50,014 nucleotides of DNA from Holophagaceae bacterium (GTDB lineage Bacteria; Acidobacteriota; Holophagae; Holophagales; Holophagaceae): the NCBI GenBank assembly GCA_025353305.1, contig JANXQX010000335.1, positions 1 through 50,014 of the forward strand. Direction: 5' to 3'. A program made the position numbers and the translations under genes. Shown here piece by piece: positions 16,946-25,876 of this stretch. The notes beneath the pieces were generated by a model. The model was not told where the DNA came from and made no database searches. It worked only from the letters and a program-made list of their open reading frames with translations. The first letter of the stretch is position 1, and each line of letters starts with the position of its first letter.

Positions 16946-17728
16946 ATGGACATGGCCGCACTCCACCTCGCAGCCGACCTGGGCGGCTCCGTGCTGTCCG
17001 GGGAGGGCGGGGCACTGGTGCTGGTGGAGCGCCAGCGCGGCCATGGCCTGCCCGCCCTGCTGGTATTGGGTACCCGCTCGTCGCAGTTGCTTGAAGCCCT
17101 GGAGGCTTGGGACATCTGCGACGCAGAGTTGAATTTGTGCGCGCTGCTGCCGGCTCCCGGTGCGGATCTCCGCACAGCATTGATGTATCACCGCCGTCGC
17201 ATCGGTTCCCTGGTGGCCGCTCTGGACGCCAGCCTGCCCTGGCTGGATGACCGGCCCATGCTCCCCAAGCGGCTGCCAGGACGGATCTTCACGGCGTTCC
17301 CGAAAAAACTCGGGAAGGCTCCGCTCTCGCCGCTGGAAAAAGAGGACCTGAAATCCTTCCTTCCGGCCTGGACCAAAGAACAGCGGCGCGAGGCCTTCCG
17401 CAGGGGACCCTGGCAGGAAGTCGAAGGCGGCTTCGAGTCCGAGCTCTGGCCTGGGGTGGGGATGCCCACATGCGCCGAGTTGCGCGTGCCACCCTTCACG
17501 CTGCCCACGGCCACTCCACTCATGGAAGTGCTGCGTTCCAGCCTTCGCAGTGCTTTCAGCCAGCCTATTCCGCTTCTGCCCCTGCCCGGCGACCCTTCCA
17601 ATCTCCATGCCCTGGCCCAGCTAACGCCCAGCTTCGCAGCCTTCCGTGGGCCTGTGGAAGCCTGGAGGATGGCCTATCAGAAGCTAGCCGAACTGCCCGC
17701 CCCGCCACATTTCTGCGCACGGTGCTGA
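16946..17728 (+). CDS. Conserved-looking hypothetical protein, 260 aa
   Basis: No family recognised. The protein is soluble by sequence: no signal peptide or membrane helix. It opens with an Ala/Leu/Gly-rich segment (ADLGGSVLSGEGGALVLVER), has a basic middle (PKRLPGRIFTAFPKKLGK) and ends PPHFCARC with a C-x2-C tail that could bind metal. Codon use with high third-position GC matches the neighbours, which argues for a real gene. It sits between divergent hflX and the kinase gene in the same direction as the kinase, 147 nt upstream of it. ATG 16946 has no strong ribosome binding site; nearby alternatives exist. Confidence 0.6.
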   Translation: MDMAALHLAADLGGSVLSGEGGALVLVERQRGHGLPALLVLGTRSSQLLEALEAWDICDAELNLCALLPAPGADLRTALMYHRRRIGSLVAALDASLPWLDDRPMLPKRLPGRIFTAFPKKLGKAPLSPLEKEDLKSFLPAWTKEQRREAFRRGPWQEVEGGFESELWPGVGMPTCAELRVPPFTLPTATPLMEVLRSSLRSAFSQPIPLLPLPGDPSNLHALAQLTPSFAAFRGPVEAWRMAYQKLAELPAPPHFCARC

Positions 17729-17875
17729 GGGCCATGTTCATTCGCCACCCTGCGCGGAACCAAGGGGCGAATTCTTAAGGGTGAGGAATTGCGGCCCTGA
17801 ACCAGCGTTTGCCAAAACTCTCGGTCTTGTGTGGCTTTGGGAGACGCGCACGAGCCGCTCTGTTTAGATGGAGCT

Positions 17876-19225
17876 ATGGACCGCACCATCGGGAAGTTCG
17901 AAATCGTCAGGCGTTTGGGCCAGGGCGCCATGGGCGAGGTGTTTCTGGCGCGGGATCCCAGCATCGGCCGCGAGGTGGCCATCAAGACCATCCTTCCTTC
18001 CCTCGGGCCCATGGATGACGTGCGCCAGCGCTTCGCGCGGGAAGCCCAGGCCGCGGGCCTGCTGCAGCATCCCAACGTGGCCACGGTTTTCGAATACGGC
18101 GAGGACCACGACGTGCTGTACCTCGCCATGGAATACGTGCCCGGCGAGGATCTGGGCACTCTGTTGCAGCGCGATGAACTGAGCAGCGCCAAGGTCCTGG
18201 AGATCGTCGCGCAGATTTGCGAGGGCCTGCACCACGCCCACAAGCAGGGCATCGTGCACCGCGACATCAAGCCATCGAACGTCATGGTATTGCAGGACGA
18301 CGAAGGTCTGCGGGCCAAGATCATGGACTTCGGCGTGGCCAAGACCGCTCATTCGGACCTCACCCAGACGGGCCAGATCATGGGTACGCTGGCCTATATG
18401 GCGCCGGAATATTTGCGAACGGGCAAAGCAAGCACCCAGTCTGACCAGTTCTCAGTGGGTGTGCTGCTCTACGAGGCTCTTTCCGGGGTGAAACCCTTCC
18501 CCGGTGAGACCACCGGCGCCGTGGTCTACGGCATCATCCACGACACGCCACGGCCCCTGGACCCAGAGCACCTCCAGGGCGTGAGTCCCGCGGTGCGCAC
18601 CCTGGTGGAGCGTGCCCTGAGCAAGGAGCCTGACGAGCGCTTTGCTGCCACCGGAGACCTTGCCAAGGCCTTGCGTTCCGCAAAAGACCCACTCTGGTCC
18701 AGCACCGGGGATGCCACGGCGGTGCTGGACCGGCCCAAACCCGGAACCACGGAGCGCGTGAAAGTCAGTGTTCCATGGTCACGTGGGTGGACCTGGATGC
18801 TGGGCCTCGGTGCTCTGGCGATGGCAGTGGTTCTTTTCCTCTGGATGCGGAAACCAAACACGACCAAGCCCGTCATCCAGACTCCCACCGCCGCCAACAT
18901 GCATCTCAACGACCTGGTGCTGGATGAGGCCGAGCGAGTGGTGGACACCAAGCCCAAAGATGCATTGCTGCTCATCCAGGGCGTCATTGATGCCACGCCG
19001 AAAGACGTGCCCATGGACCCGGATGCCTACGCCCTCAAACTCGTGGCCCTCCACAAATTGAGTGACCTTGAGGCCTTTGGTGAGTGCCTAGGTGAAGCCC
19101 GCTACCGTGGTGTCACCTCCAAAGACCTACTCACCAACAAGGCCTACAAAGCCATGCTGGAGCGCGACAAAACGAAGAAGAAGTTGCAGGACGACCTGAG
19201 GGCACGATTGCTGAAGGGGGAGTGA
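17876..19225 (+). CDS. Membrane Ser/Thr protein kinase (PknB type), 449 aa
   Basis: Hanks-type kinase, cytosolic N-domain and single membrane helix. Order: P-loop GQGAMGEVFLARD, catalytic Lys in VAIKTI, catalytic loop HRDIKPSNVMV, DFGVAK, and GTLAYMAPEYL in the activation segment, so it should be active. The helix is WTWMLGLGALAMAVVLFLWM (about 303-322), then a short C-terminal domain of about 120 residues with helical, TPR-like features (LVLDEAERVVDTKPKDALLLIQGVID). It lacks PASTA repeats, so it does not sense muropeptides as PknB does. Start chosen at MDRTIGKFEIVRRLG, where GGAG is close upstream; the frame extends to 17831. Confidence 0.92.
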   Translation: MDRTIGKFEIVRRLGQGAMGEVFLARDPSIGREVAIKTILPSLGPMDDVRQRFAREAQAAGLLQHPNVATVFEYGEDHDVLYLAMEYVPGEDLGTLLQRDELSSAKVLEIVAQICEGLHHAHKQGIVHRDIKPSNVMVLQDDEGLRAKIMDFGVAKTAHSDLTQTGQIMGTLAYMAPEYLRTGKASTQSDQFSVGVLLYEALSGVKPFPGETTGAVVYGIIHDTPRPLDPEHLQGVSPAVRTLVERALSKEPDERFAATGDLAKALRSAKDPLWSSTGDATAVLDRPKPGTTERVKVSVPWSRGWTWMLGLGALAMAVVLFLWMRKPNTTKPVIQTPTAANMHLNDLVLDEAERVVDTKPKDALLLIQGVIDATPKDVPMDPDAYALKLVALHKLSDLEAFGECLGEARYRGVTSKDLLTNKAYKAMLERDKTKKKLQDDLRARLLKGE

Positions 19226-19238
19226 GCCGGACCTGGCC

Positions 19239-20555
19239 TCAATGACCCCAGACCTTGGAGAAACCACGACCGCCTGACTGGGAATTCTGTGCCCAGGTGG
19301 CCGGGGCGGAATCCTGGATGGTGTAGGAGCCTGCGGGCAGGGTCACATTGGCATCCACTGTCCAGTTGACGTTTTGTGCGTTGTTGGAACCTGCGGAGCC
19401 CTTGGCGGCCCATGGGCCGAAAATCTTCCCATTCGCGTTGACAAGGGAAATGGATCCAGGTGTAGCGCCCTGCGCATTGTTCCAGTGGTAGTTCCAGATC
19501 TGGGTGACCACCATCTGCTTGGTGAGCGTGAAAACGGTCTTGGCGGTGGGATTGTTCCCGACGCCCCCCGTGTTGCTGCAATCGAAAAGCAGGGTGACGG
19601 GCCCAGATGGTGATGGGGGCGGCAACCGTGACGGTGGCGGGGGCGGGGGCGGAAGACTTATGCCAGCCTTTCCCCAAACTTTTGTATAGCCGCAGCCTTT
19701 GGACTGGCTGTTCTGCCCCCAGGTGGTTGGGGAAGAGTCAACAACAGTGTAAGAACCGGCTGGCAGGGTCACATTGGGACTTGCGGTCCAGTTCTCGTTC
19801 GCCGCCCCATTGGCCCCGGGGGAGCCGACCGCCGGCCATGGGCCGTGCGTCTGGCCGCTCTGATCGACGAGGGCGATGGTCCCTGGAGCTGCGCCCCTGC
19901 CGTTGTTCCAGTGATAGGTCCAGATCTGGGCGACCAGTGTCGGCATCCTCAGGACTACAACCGTTTTTGCGGAAGGGTTATTGTTCACGGTGTTGCTGTT
20001 TGTGTTGTCGAAGATCAGGTTCCCGCTAGGAGCAGGAGCAGGGGCAGGGGTGGGGGTTGGCGAAGGCCCAGGCATGGGGCTCGTGGGCGTCAGAACGAAA
20101 TTCACCTGGTAGGTCCGGCCCCGGTGGTCAAAGCGGACATTGTTGGCCGTCAGCGTGCTGCCCGCAGCCCCGAGGGCGCCTGTGAGCTGGCCCGTGAACA
20201 GGGTGGCGGTTATGCCGATGTTGGCCTGGGAGAAGAAGACATCCCCGGCCATCTGGTTGGGGCCGAGCCTCGGCACCTTATTGCCTGCGGCCTGAAGGAT
20301 CTTGTAAGGCTGGTCCAGATCCTTGAAGTCGAGATGGCCGCCACTGAGCTGGACGGCCCGCGTGCTTGGATTGATCGCGGCGTACAGGTACATCTTGAAG
20401 AAACCGTTCTGCGTGTCCCAGCCGGACCGGTATTCCACGTACCTGGGGGTTTGGGCTGAGAGGCCCTGGGCCGTCAGGATAAGCAACAGCCCCAGCAGGA
20501 ATTGCAAGACCTTGCGGATGGACGGGCGTGGCCTGACGTTGTGCACGTTGCTCAT
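19239..20555 (-). CDS. Secreted protein with two tandem repeat domains, 438 aa
   Basis: Signal peptide (VLQFLLGLLLILTAQGLSA, cut near AQ), an N-terminal domain of about 130 residues (RYVEYRSGWDTQNGFFKMYL) and a short Pro/Thr/Ala linker. Two copies of a domain of about 95 residues follow, joined by a poly-Pro linker. Repeat hallmarks present in both copies: IW.YHWNN..GA.PG.I.LV, GPW, NW, VTLPAGSYT and W.QNSQS...G..KVWG. The first repeat has a single Cys near its end and the second has one near its start. Such modules look like binding or surface domains; I know no function. Start ATG 20553-20555 has AGGAG upstream; the longer frame to 20744 is not used. It converges with the kinase gene (13 bp between stops). 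Confidence 0.82.
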   Translation of the reverse strand: MSNVHNVRPRPSIRKVLQFLLGLLLILTAQGLSAQTPRYVEYRSGWDTQNGFFKMYLYAAINPSTRAVQLSGGHLDFKDLDQPYKILQAAGNKVPRLGPNQMAGDVFFSQANIGITATLFTGQLTGALGAAGSTLTANNVRFDHRGRTYQVNFVLTPTSPMPGPSPTPTPAPAPAPSGNLIFDNTNSNTVNNNPSAKTVVVLRMPTLVAQIWTYHWNNGRGAAPGTIALVDQSGQTHGPWPAVGSPGANGAANENWTASPNVTLPAGSYTVVDSSPTTWGQNSQSKGCGYTKVWGKAGISLPPPPPPPSRLPPPSPSGPVTLLFDCSNTGGVGNNPTAKTVFTLTKQMVVTQIWNYHWNNAQGATPGSISLVNANGKIFGPWAAKGSAGSNNAQNVNWTVDANVTLPAGSYTIQDSAPATWAQNSQSGGRGFSKVWGH

Positions 20556-20860
20556 GGCGTTTCTCCTGCGGTCCAGGGGTGGGTGGCTGGCGAGGGGGCC
20601 ACCCCTCTGAATAGGATTTCTGCGAGGGCGAAGTCCCCATCGGTGAAAACGGATCCGGCGGGAGGGCTGATATGAAATTTCCGTGGAAGCACCCGGGGAT
20701 CCGAGGCTCCCATATCGATCTTTCGGGGGATATATAGTGCACAAATTAAGACTTCCTGACCCTAGGTCAAGGCTGAATGAATACCAGCTGTTTGAGCCCG
20801 GTGGCCGATGTTGGGGAAGGGCGTAAAATTGGAGCCGTTTTTCCAGGAGGGAAGGGTCCT

Positions 20861-22615
20861 TTGGGCATCAAAGCTCTGCTGATCTACCCGGAAATGCCCC
20901 CTACCTACTGGAGCATGCGCTACGCGCTTCCGTTCCTTGGCTGCCAGGCTTCCCTGCCGCCTTTGGGCCTGCTCACGGTGGCCGCGATGCTGCCGACTGA
21001 CTGGGAACTCAGGCTGATCGACCTGAATGTCGAGAAGATCTCCAAGAAGGACATCGAGGCCGCCGACCTGGTGCTGACCTCCGCCATGCTCGTGCAGCGC
21101 GCCTCTTTCGAAAAAATCATCTCGCTGTGCAACGAATCGGGCAAACCCTTGGTGGCGGGCGGCCCCTATCCGACCAGTTGCCATGAACAGATCGAAGGCG
21201 TGGACCACTTGGTGGTCGGCGAGGCGGAAGTCAATCTTCCAGCCTTTCTGGATGACTTCAAACATGGGAATGCGAAAGCCTGCTACGCGGACCTTTCACA
21301 CCCCGACATCACGGCCACACCTCCACCCCGGTTCGATCTGCTGGATCGCAAATGTTACGCTGGCGCGGCGCTGCAGTACTCCCGCGGATGTCCCCACCAC
21401 TGCGAATTCTGCGACATTGTCGAACTCTTCGGACACCGGCCCCGGACCAAGACGCCCGCCCAGTTTCTAGCAGAGCTGGGGGTGCTTTACGAAGGCGGCT
21501 GGCGCGGATCCGTTTTCGTGGTGGACGACAACTTCATCGGCAACCGGCTCCAGGTGCGCCGCCTCCTGCCTGAGGTTGCCCGCTGGCAGGCAGCGCGGAA
21601 TTACCCCTTCACGCTCTACACCGAGGCCAGCCTCGACTTGGCGTTGGACGGGCCGCTGATGGACGACATGGTGGCGGCGGGTTTCAACATGGTGTTCGTC
21701 GGCATCGAGACACCCGATCAGGCCACCCTCGAAGCCGTCGGCAAGCGTCTGAACAGCAGCGTGGATCTGCTTGCCAGCGTGCGTGCCATTCAGGCGAAAG
21801 GGATGGAGGTTTCCGCCGGGTTCATCGTGGGTTTTGATGAGGACCAAGGCGATATCTTCGATCGCCAGATCCGCTTCATAGGACAGGCCGCGATTCCTAC
21901 GGCCATGGTGGGTCTGTTGACGGCCCTTCCAGGAACGCGGCTTCATACCCGTCTGGCTTCTGAGGGACGCCTCATTTCCGCATCGGTGGGGGGGAATAAT
22001 ACCCATGACCTGGATCTGAATTTCCTGCCGCGGATGAATGCGGAGGCCCTGCGCTCGGGCTACAAGCGCGTGCTGGCAGAGGTATATCGTCCACGCCGCT
22101 ATTTCTCGCGCTGTCTTGATTTGATCCAACGGATGAAGCCCCACAAGACCTCCGTGCGAAAGGTCCGCTTCATTGAATTGCGGGCCTTCCTCCATTCCCT
22201 TGTCCGGCAGACCTTCTCCCGCTATTCGCTCGCATACTGGTCCTACCTGCTGCGGGGACTGTGGCTGCGCCCCCTCATGCTCGCCGAGCTCGTGACCATG
22301 GCCGTAAAGGGCCATCATTTCTTTACGATCACCCGTAGCCTGCTGGAACTGGAGAAATTCAAGGACAAACTGCAGCACTCCCGGCTGGAACTGGAGGACC
22401 GTCTGAAACGTGCCATCCAAGGCAACGAGAAAAATATGGTCGCCTGGAAGTCGTACCGCTCCCGTTTGGTGGAGCAAGCAAAAGCCCGCTGCGACCGCTT
22501 CCACCCTGATTTCAAAAATAGCGCCAGCAGGGCGTTCGAGGAATTCAAGAAGAGCGCCGAAAGGCTGGCAATACCAAGCATTGGAGCCGTGGGCAATCCG
22601 GGCAACGATTCCTAG
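20861..22615 (+). CDS. B12-binding radical SAM protein with DUF4070-like C-terminus, 584 aa
   Basis: Cobalamin-dependent radical SAM enzyme. N-terminal B12-binding Rossmann domain, then the 4Fe-4S cluster site CPHHCEFC (C-x3-C-x2-C), TEASLDLA and FVGIETPD of the radical SAM barrel, and a C-terminal domain with LPGTRLHTRLASEGRL, as in the DUF4070 class that includes the hopanoid C2-methylase HpnP and related B12 methylases. After the DUF4070 part the protein is Arg/Lys-rich and helical for about 110 residues. I start it at TTG 20861 because AGGAGG lies 10 nt upstream and homologs begin MxxKALLIYP; the frame is open back to an ATG at 20777. No squalene-hopene genes are here, so the substrate is open. 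Confidence 0.82.
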   Translation: MGIKALLIYPEMPPTYWSMRYALPFLGCQASLPPLGLLTVAAMLPTDWELRLIDLNVEKISKKDIEAADLVLTSAMLVQRASFEKIISLCNESGKPLVAGGPYPTSCHEQIEGVDHLVVGEAEVNLPAFLDDFKHGNAKACYADLSHPDITATPPPRFDLLDRKCYAGAALQYSRGCPHHCEFCDIVELFGHRPRTKTPAQFLAELGVLYEGGWRGSVFVVDDNFIGNRLQVRRLLPEVARWQAARNYPFTLYTEASLDLALDGPLMDDMVAAGFNMVFVGIETPDQATLEAVGKRLNSSVDLLASVRAIQAKGMEVSAGFIVGFDEDQGDIFDRQIRFIGQAAIPTAMVGLLTALPGTRLHTRLASEGRLISASVGGNNTHDLDLNFLPRMNAEALRSGYKRVLAEVYRPRRYFSRCLDLIQRMKPHKTSVRKVRFIELRAFLHSLVRQTFSRYSLAYWSYLLRGLWLRPLMLAELVTMAVKGHHFFTITRSLLELEKFKDKLQHSRLELEDRLKRAIQGNEKNMVAWKSYRSRLVEQAKARCDRFHPDFKNSASRAFEEFKKSAERLAIPSIGAVGNPGNDS

Positions 22616-22731
22616 GCTTGATAGCCTTCGAACCACTGATCCACTTCGATGAGATGCAATGTGTGTGGATCTGAAATCAAGGCTTCCAGCTGGTGCTTAG
22701 ACGATTCCTTTTAAAGCGCCTGACTGACTGT

Positions 22732-23160
22732 TTACGGCAGTTCCACGAACATCAGCGGTGGCAGGTCGGCGCTGTGCAGGTTCCATGTTGCCGGGCCGAG
22801 GCGGAAAGTGGAGGGCAGCACCAGGCCTGGCGTGTAGCACCAGTAGGTGACCCCATCGGTCCGGATCATTTTTGCGCCACGATGCTTGCTCACCTTCCAT
22901 GCTGCGGGAGCCAAAGTCTTCAGATGGCTGCTGTTGGCCGCGATCATTTTTTCGGGACCTGAATGTGTCAGGACAAATTCCCGCATTACAGCGAACTCAC
23001 CCTGTTCCGGGCGCAGTGCGATGAACGCGGGATGATTTCCGTCGATGACCTGCAGTTCCACAAGCCGCGAACCGGAAAGGTATCTCAAGGCTCCGCGCGG
23101 AGCCTGAGCCACCAAAGAACAGCAGGAAAACCCAGCGAGCGCGGTTAAAATCAGCCGCAT
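22732..23160 (-). CDS. Secreted hypothetical protein, 142 aa
   Basis: A short signal peptide (MRLILTALAGFSCCSLVAQA) with Cys pair in the hydrophobic part precedes a soluble beta-rich domain (about 120 residues, WNLHSADLPPLMFVELP at the end). It resembles no family I know. The gene overlaps the stop of the small gene upstream by 4 nt (ATGA), so the two are made together and may act together. Codon use matches the neighbours. Its stop is 116 nt from the convergent radical SAM gene. Confidence 0.6.
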   Translation of the reverse strand: MRLILTALAGFSCCSLVAQAPRGALRYLSGSRLVELQVIDGNHPAFIALRPEQGEFAVMREFVLTHSGPEKMIAANSSHLKTLAPAAWKVSKHRGAKMIRTDGVTYWCYTPGLVLPSTFRLGPATWNLHSADLPPLMFVELP

Positions 23161-23393
23161 CAGACCTCGCTACCTTCGCCACCATCCCAATCCACTTTCA
23201 AGTTCTGCTGAACGAAGTATTCCTGCACTTCCGCCATGTTCTTCAACGGGCCATGGAAGAGCTTGGTATTGCTCATTTCCGGATCCAGCGCCTTCACCAC
23301 CAGCAGGCCCATGCCCGGCGTGTCATGCACCATTACATACCAGTTCTTGTAGTCGCCTTCATTGACGCGCCCCAGCCTTCCGATCGGAATCAC
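23160..23393 (-). CDS. Small hypothetical protein, 77 aa
   Basis: A cytosolic protein with no signal or membrane helix: YKNWYVMVHDTPGMGLLVVKAL and MAEVQEYFVQQNLKVDWD suggest a compact alpha/beta fold. I recognise no family. It starts just 9 nt past the stop of the dihydrolipoyl dehydrogenase gene upstream and overlaps the secreted gene downstream, so lpd, this gene and the secreted gene look like one transcript. Confidence 0.6.
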   Translation of the reverse strand: MIPIGRLGRVNEGDYKNWYVMVHDTPGMGLLVVKALDPEMSNTKLFHGPLKNMAEVQEYFVQQNLKVDWDGGEGSEV

Positions 23394-23401
23394 TTTTTCT
23401 C

Positions 23402-24808
23402 CTACATGTTCAATGCGCGGCCATAAACGGCGCGGGCGGCTTCGGGGAAGACCTCGTTCAGGGTGGGGTGCGGGTACATGGTGTTGATCAGCTCGTCCAC
23501 GGTGAATTCGCCCCCGATCAGCGCCAGGCTGGAAGCCACCAGTTCCGTGGCTTTGGGGCCGATGATGTGGATGCCCAGGATCTCGCCATATTGTTTGTCC
23601 GCCACGATCTTGATGAAGCCGTGGGGCTCGCCCACGATATTGGCCTTGGCCATGGGCATGAAGGGGAACTGGCCCACCTGCACATCAAAGCCCTGCTCCC
23701 GGGCTCCCCGCTCGGTCAGGCCGATGGAACCGATTTCAGGATCGCAATAGGTGCAACCAGGCACGCGGTCGTAGTTGATGGGATGAGGATGCGCGTCCAC
23801 GCCCAGGGACTTCGCGGCGTGCTCTGCGGCCACCACGCCCTCATCCGAAGCCACGTGGGCCAGCCAGGGGGTATTCACGATGTCGCCGATGGCATACATG
23901 CCTTCTTCACTGCTCAGCATGAAGCCGTCTACGTCCACGTAGCCACGGTCATGGGTGGCCTTCGTGTTCTCCAGGCCGATATTGGCCGTGACCGGTGCGC
24001 GGCCCACTGCGATGAGGACGTGGCTGGCTTCGAGGGTCCCTGGCTTGTCGCCTTCGAGATGGCAGATGACCTTGTCGGCATATCGCTCGATCGTGGTGAT
24101 CTTGGTCTTCACGCGGATGTCCATCTTGTAGGACTTGGCGAAGGTCTTGGCCAGCTCCTCGCCCACCGCCGTATCTTCGATTGGCACCAGTTGATCCAAC
24201 AATTCCACCAGCGTGACCTTGCTGCCCAGCCGCACGAAAGTGGAGGCGAACTCCACGCCGATGGCGCCGCCGCCCAGGACGACGAGGTGGCTCGGAAGCT
24301 CGGTCATGTCCAGGATGTGGTCGCTATTCAACACACGCTGGCCATCGGTCTCCAGGCCCGGCAGTTCGCGTGGAACGGAGCCCGTGGCCAGGATGATTTT
24401 TTTCGCGGTGTGGACTTCCTGCTCCACCACCACGCGCCCCCCGCCCAACAGCTTGCCGATGCCCTTGAGCACGGTGACCTTGTTCTTCTTCATCAGGTAT
24501 TCGATGCCCTTGCCGTTCTTGAGCACGATGCGGTTCTTGCGCGTGACGATGGCCTGCAGGTCCGCGTGCATCCTGGACACGTCCACATCGGCGATGCCGA
24601 ACTCCTTGAGGCTGCCCATCTGTTCGAAACGGTGGGCCGTCTCCAGCCAGGTCTTGGCGGGTATGCAGCCGCGCCGCAGGCATGTGCCACCCAGACCCGC
24701 GGGATCCTTTTCCACCAGGGCGGTATTCAGTCCGAGTTGGGCCCCGCGCACCGCTGCGATATAGCCCCCGGGCCCACTCCCGATCACGATCAGATCAAAC
24801 GCAGCCAT
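23402..24808 (-). CDS. lpdA: Dihydrolipoyl dehydrogenase, 468 aa
   Basis: FAD flavoenzyme that reoxidises dihydrolipoamide of 2-oxoacid dehydrogenase or glycine-cleavage complexes. FAD site VIGSGPGGYIAA (8-19), redox disulphide Cys43/Cys48 in GGTCLRRGCIPAK (the usual form is GGTCLNVGCIPSK, so LRR and A are substitutions), NAD site VVLGGGAIGVEFAS, and C-terminal HPHPTLNEVFPEAA with the catalytic His-Glu pair. No E1/E2 genes are beside it. The ATG at 24806-24808 begins at MAAFDLIVIG; the frame runs on to 24826 without family sequence. Confidence 0.94.
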   Translation of the reverse strand: MAAFDLIVIGSGPGGYIAAVRGAQLGLNTALVEKDPAGLGGTCLRRGCIPAKTWLETAHRFEQMGSLKEFGIADVDVSRMHADLQAIVTRKNRIVLKNGKGIEYLMKKNKVTVLKGIGKLLGGGRVVVEQEVHTAKKIILATGSVPRELPGLETDGQRVLNSDHILDMTELPSHLVVLGGGAIGVEFASTFVRLGSKVTLVELLDQLVPIEDTAVGEELAKTFAKSYKMDIRVKTKITTIERYADKVICHLEGDKPGTLEASHVLIAVGRAPVTANIGLENTKATHDRGYVDVDGFMLSSEEGMYAIGDIVNTPWLAHVASDEGVVAAEHAAKSLGVDAHPHPINYDRVPGCTYCDPEIGSIGLTERGAREQGFDVQVGQFPFMPMAKANIVGEPHGFIKIVADKQYGEILGIHIIGPKATELVASSLALIGGEFTVDELINTMYPHPTLNEVFPEAARAVYGRALNM

Positions 24809-24949
24809 GCACGCTCCAGAACCCAATGCAGGAGTATCCCACGGGCCGCCGTGGAGCCAAACCGGCGGGATGGTAGGGTGGACTTAGGGTCATCATTTGA
24901 TGGGGGAAGTCGTGGAATCCATGCGTGAATGGTCCAAAGGACAGGCCTG

Positions 24950-25822
24950 ATGTTGTCCCGCCTCCGCATTTCGGTGCTTTGCCTGGTTTGGGGTTCAGTT
25001 CCCGTAGCCCCAGGCGTGCTGGAATCGCGCACGCCCTACCATGCGGCTTCTGACGCCGTGGCCAGGCCTGATTCAGCGGTGCTCTTGACGGCCTGGTTCC
25101 ATCACAGCGCCGGGGCGCAGAAGAGCCTGGAACATGCCCCGGTGCGCGCAGAGTGGCTGGTGGATGGGGCCTGGACACCCCTAGGCGAAACCAGCACGGA
25201 CGGGGAGGGCAAGGCGGTGCTGGCGGTGAAAGCGCCGCCCAAGCCCGGCTCCGTGAAGCTGCGCTGGTGGTTCAAGCAACAGCCGGCGGAGGGAACGCTC
25301 TTTGTCATCAAACCGGGTCAGCCGGCTTCAGTCTTCGACATTGATGGCACATTGACGATATCGGACGCGGAGAACTGGAAAGATTACGGCCGCCGTCTGC
25401 TGCGCGACCCCAGGCCCGAGGGGCCAAAGCTCCGGCCAAATGCCGTGGAGGCCGTGAAGGGTGCCTCGGAAGACAGTCTCGTTGTCTACCTCACTGGACG
25501 ACCGCCCTGGCTGGGGCGACCCACCCGCGAATGGCTGGCATTCCACCATTTTCCAGAGGGCGTGGTGCTCTGGATGCCCCTGATACGTGACGTTGTGCCC
25601 ACGCAGAAACATGTTGGCGAGGCCAAGCTCGCGCGATTGAAATCACTGCAAAACACCGGCCTGACATTCATCCGCGCCTTTGGCAACGCGCCCACTGACA
25701 TCCACGCCTATGAGGGAGCAGGCATTGCCAAATCCCAGACTTTCATCATGGGCAAGCATGGCGGCGAGGGCGGAACCATGCTGGGAGGAGTTGGATATAG
25801 CATGAAGGAAAAAAAGAACTGA
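24950..25822 (+). CDS. Exported LNS2/lipin-like HAD phosphatase-fold protein, 290 aa
   Basis: After a signal-like N-terminus (MLSRLRISVLCLVWGSVPVAPG) comes a beta-sandwich-like segment, then a HAD core starting SVFDIDGTLTISDAE (DxDxT), with YLTGRPPWL (motif II region) and a KLARLKSL basic helix followed by FGNAPTDIHAY. The arrangement matches the LNS2 domain of lipin/Nir2 proteins, which dephosphorylate or bind phosphatidic acid. An exported bacterial version suggests action on phospholipids in the envelope (inference). I start at ATG 24950, with AAAGGA upstream, instead of the ATG at 24929. Divergent from lpdA. Confidence 0.72.
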   Translation: MLSRLRISVLCLVWGSVPVAPGVLESRTPYHAASDAVARPDSAVLLTAWFHHSAGAQKSLEHAPVRAEWLVDGAWTPLGETSTDGEGKAVLAVKAPPKPGSVKLRWWFKQQPAEGTLFVIKPGQPASVFDIDGTLTISDAENWKDYGRRLLRDPRPEGPKLRPNAVEAVKGASEDSLVVYLTGRPPWLGRPTREWLAFHHFPEGVVLWMPLIRDVVPTQKHVGEAKLARLKSLQNTGLTFIRAFGNAPTDIHAYEGAGIAKSQTFIMGKHGGEGGTMLGGVGYSMKEKKN

Positions 25823-25876
25823 GCCTCGTTTCCCTCGGAGTTCCTCCAAAGCCGTGGATCTCCTACACTGGCCCAC

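Noticed and set aside
16946..17728. ComF or phosphoribosyltransferase identity
   Set aside because: A C-x2-C tail alone is not enough, and no PRPP-binding motif is present.
23468..24928. Long plus-strand frame (486 codons) over lpdA
   Set aside because: Shadow of the dihydrolipoyl dehydrogenase gene, no motifs.
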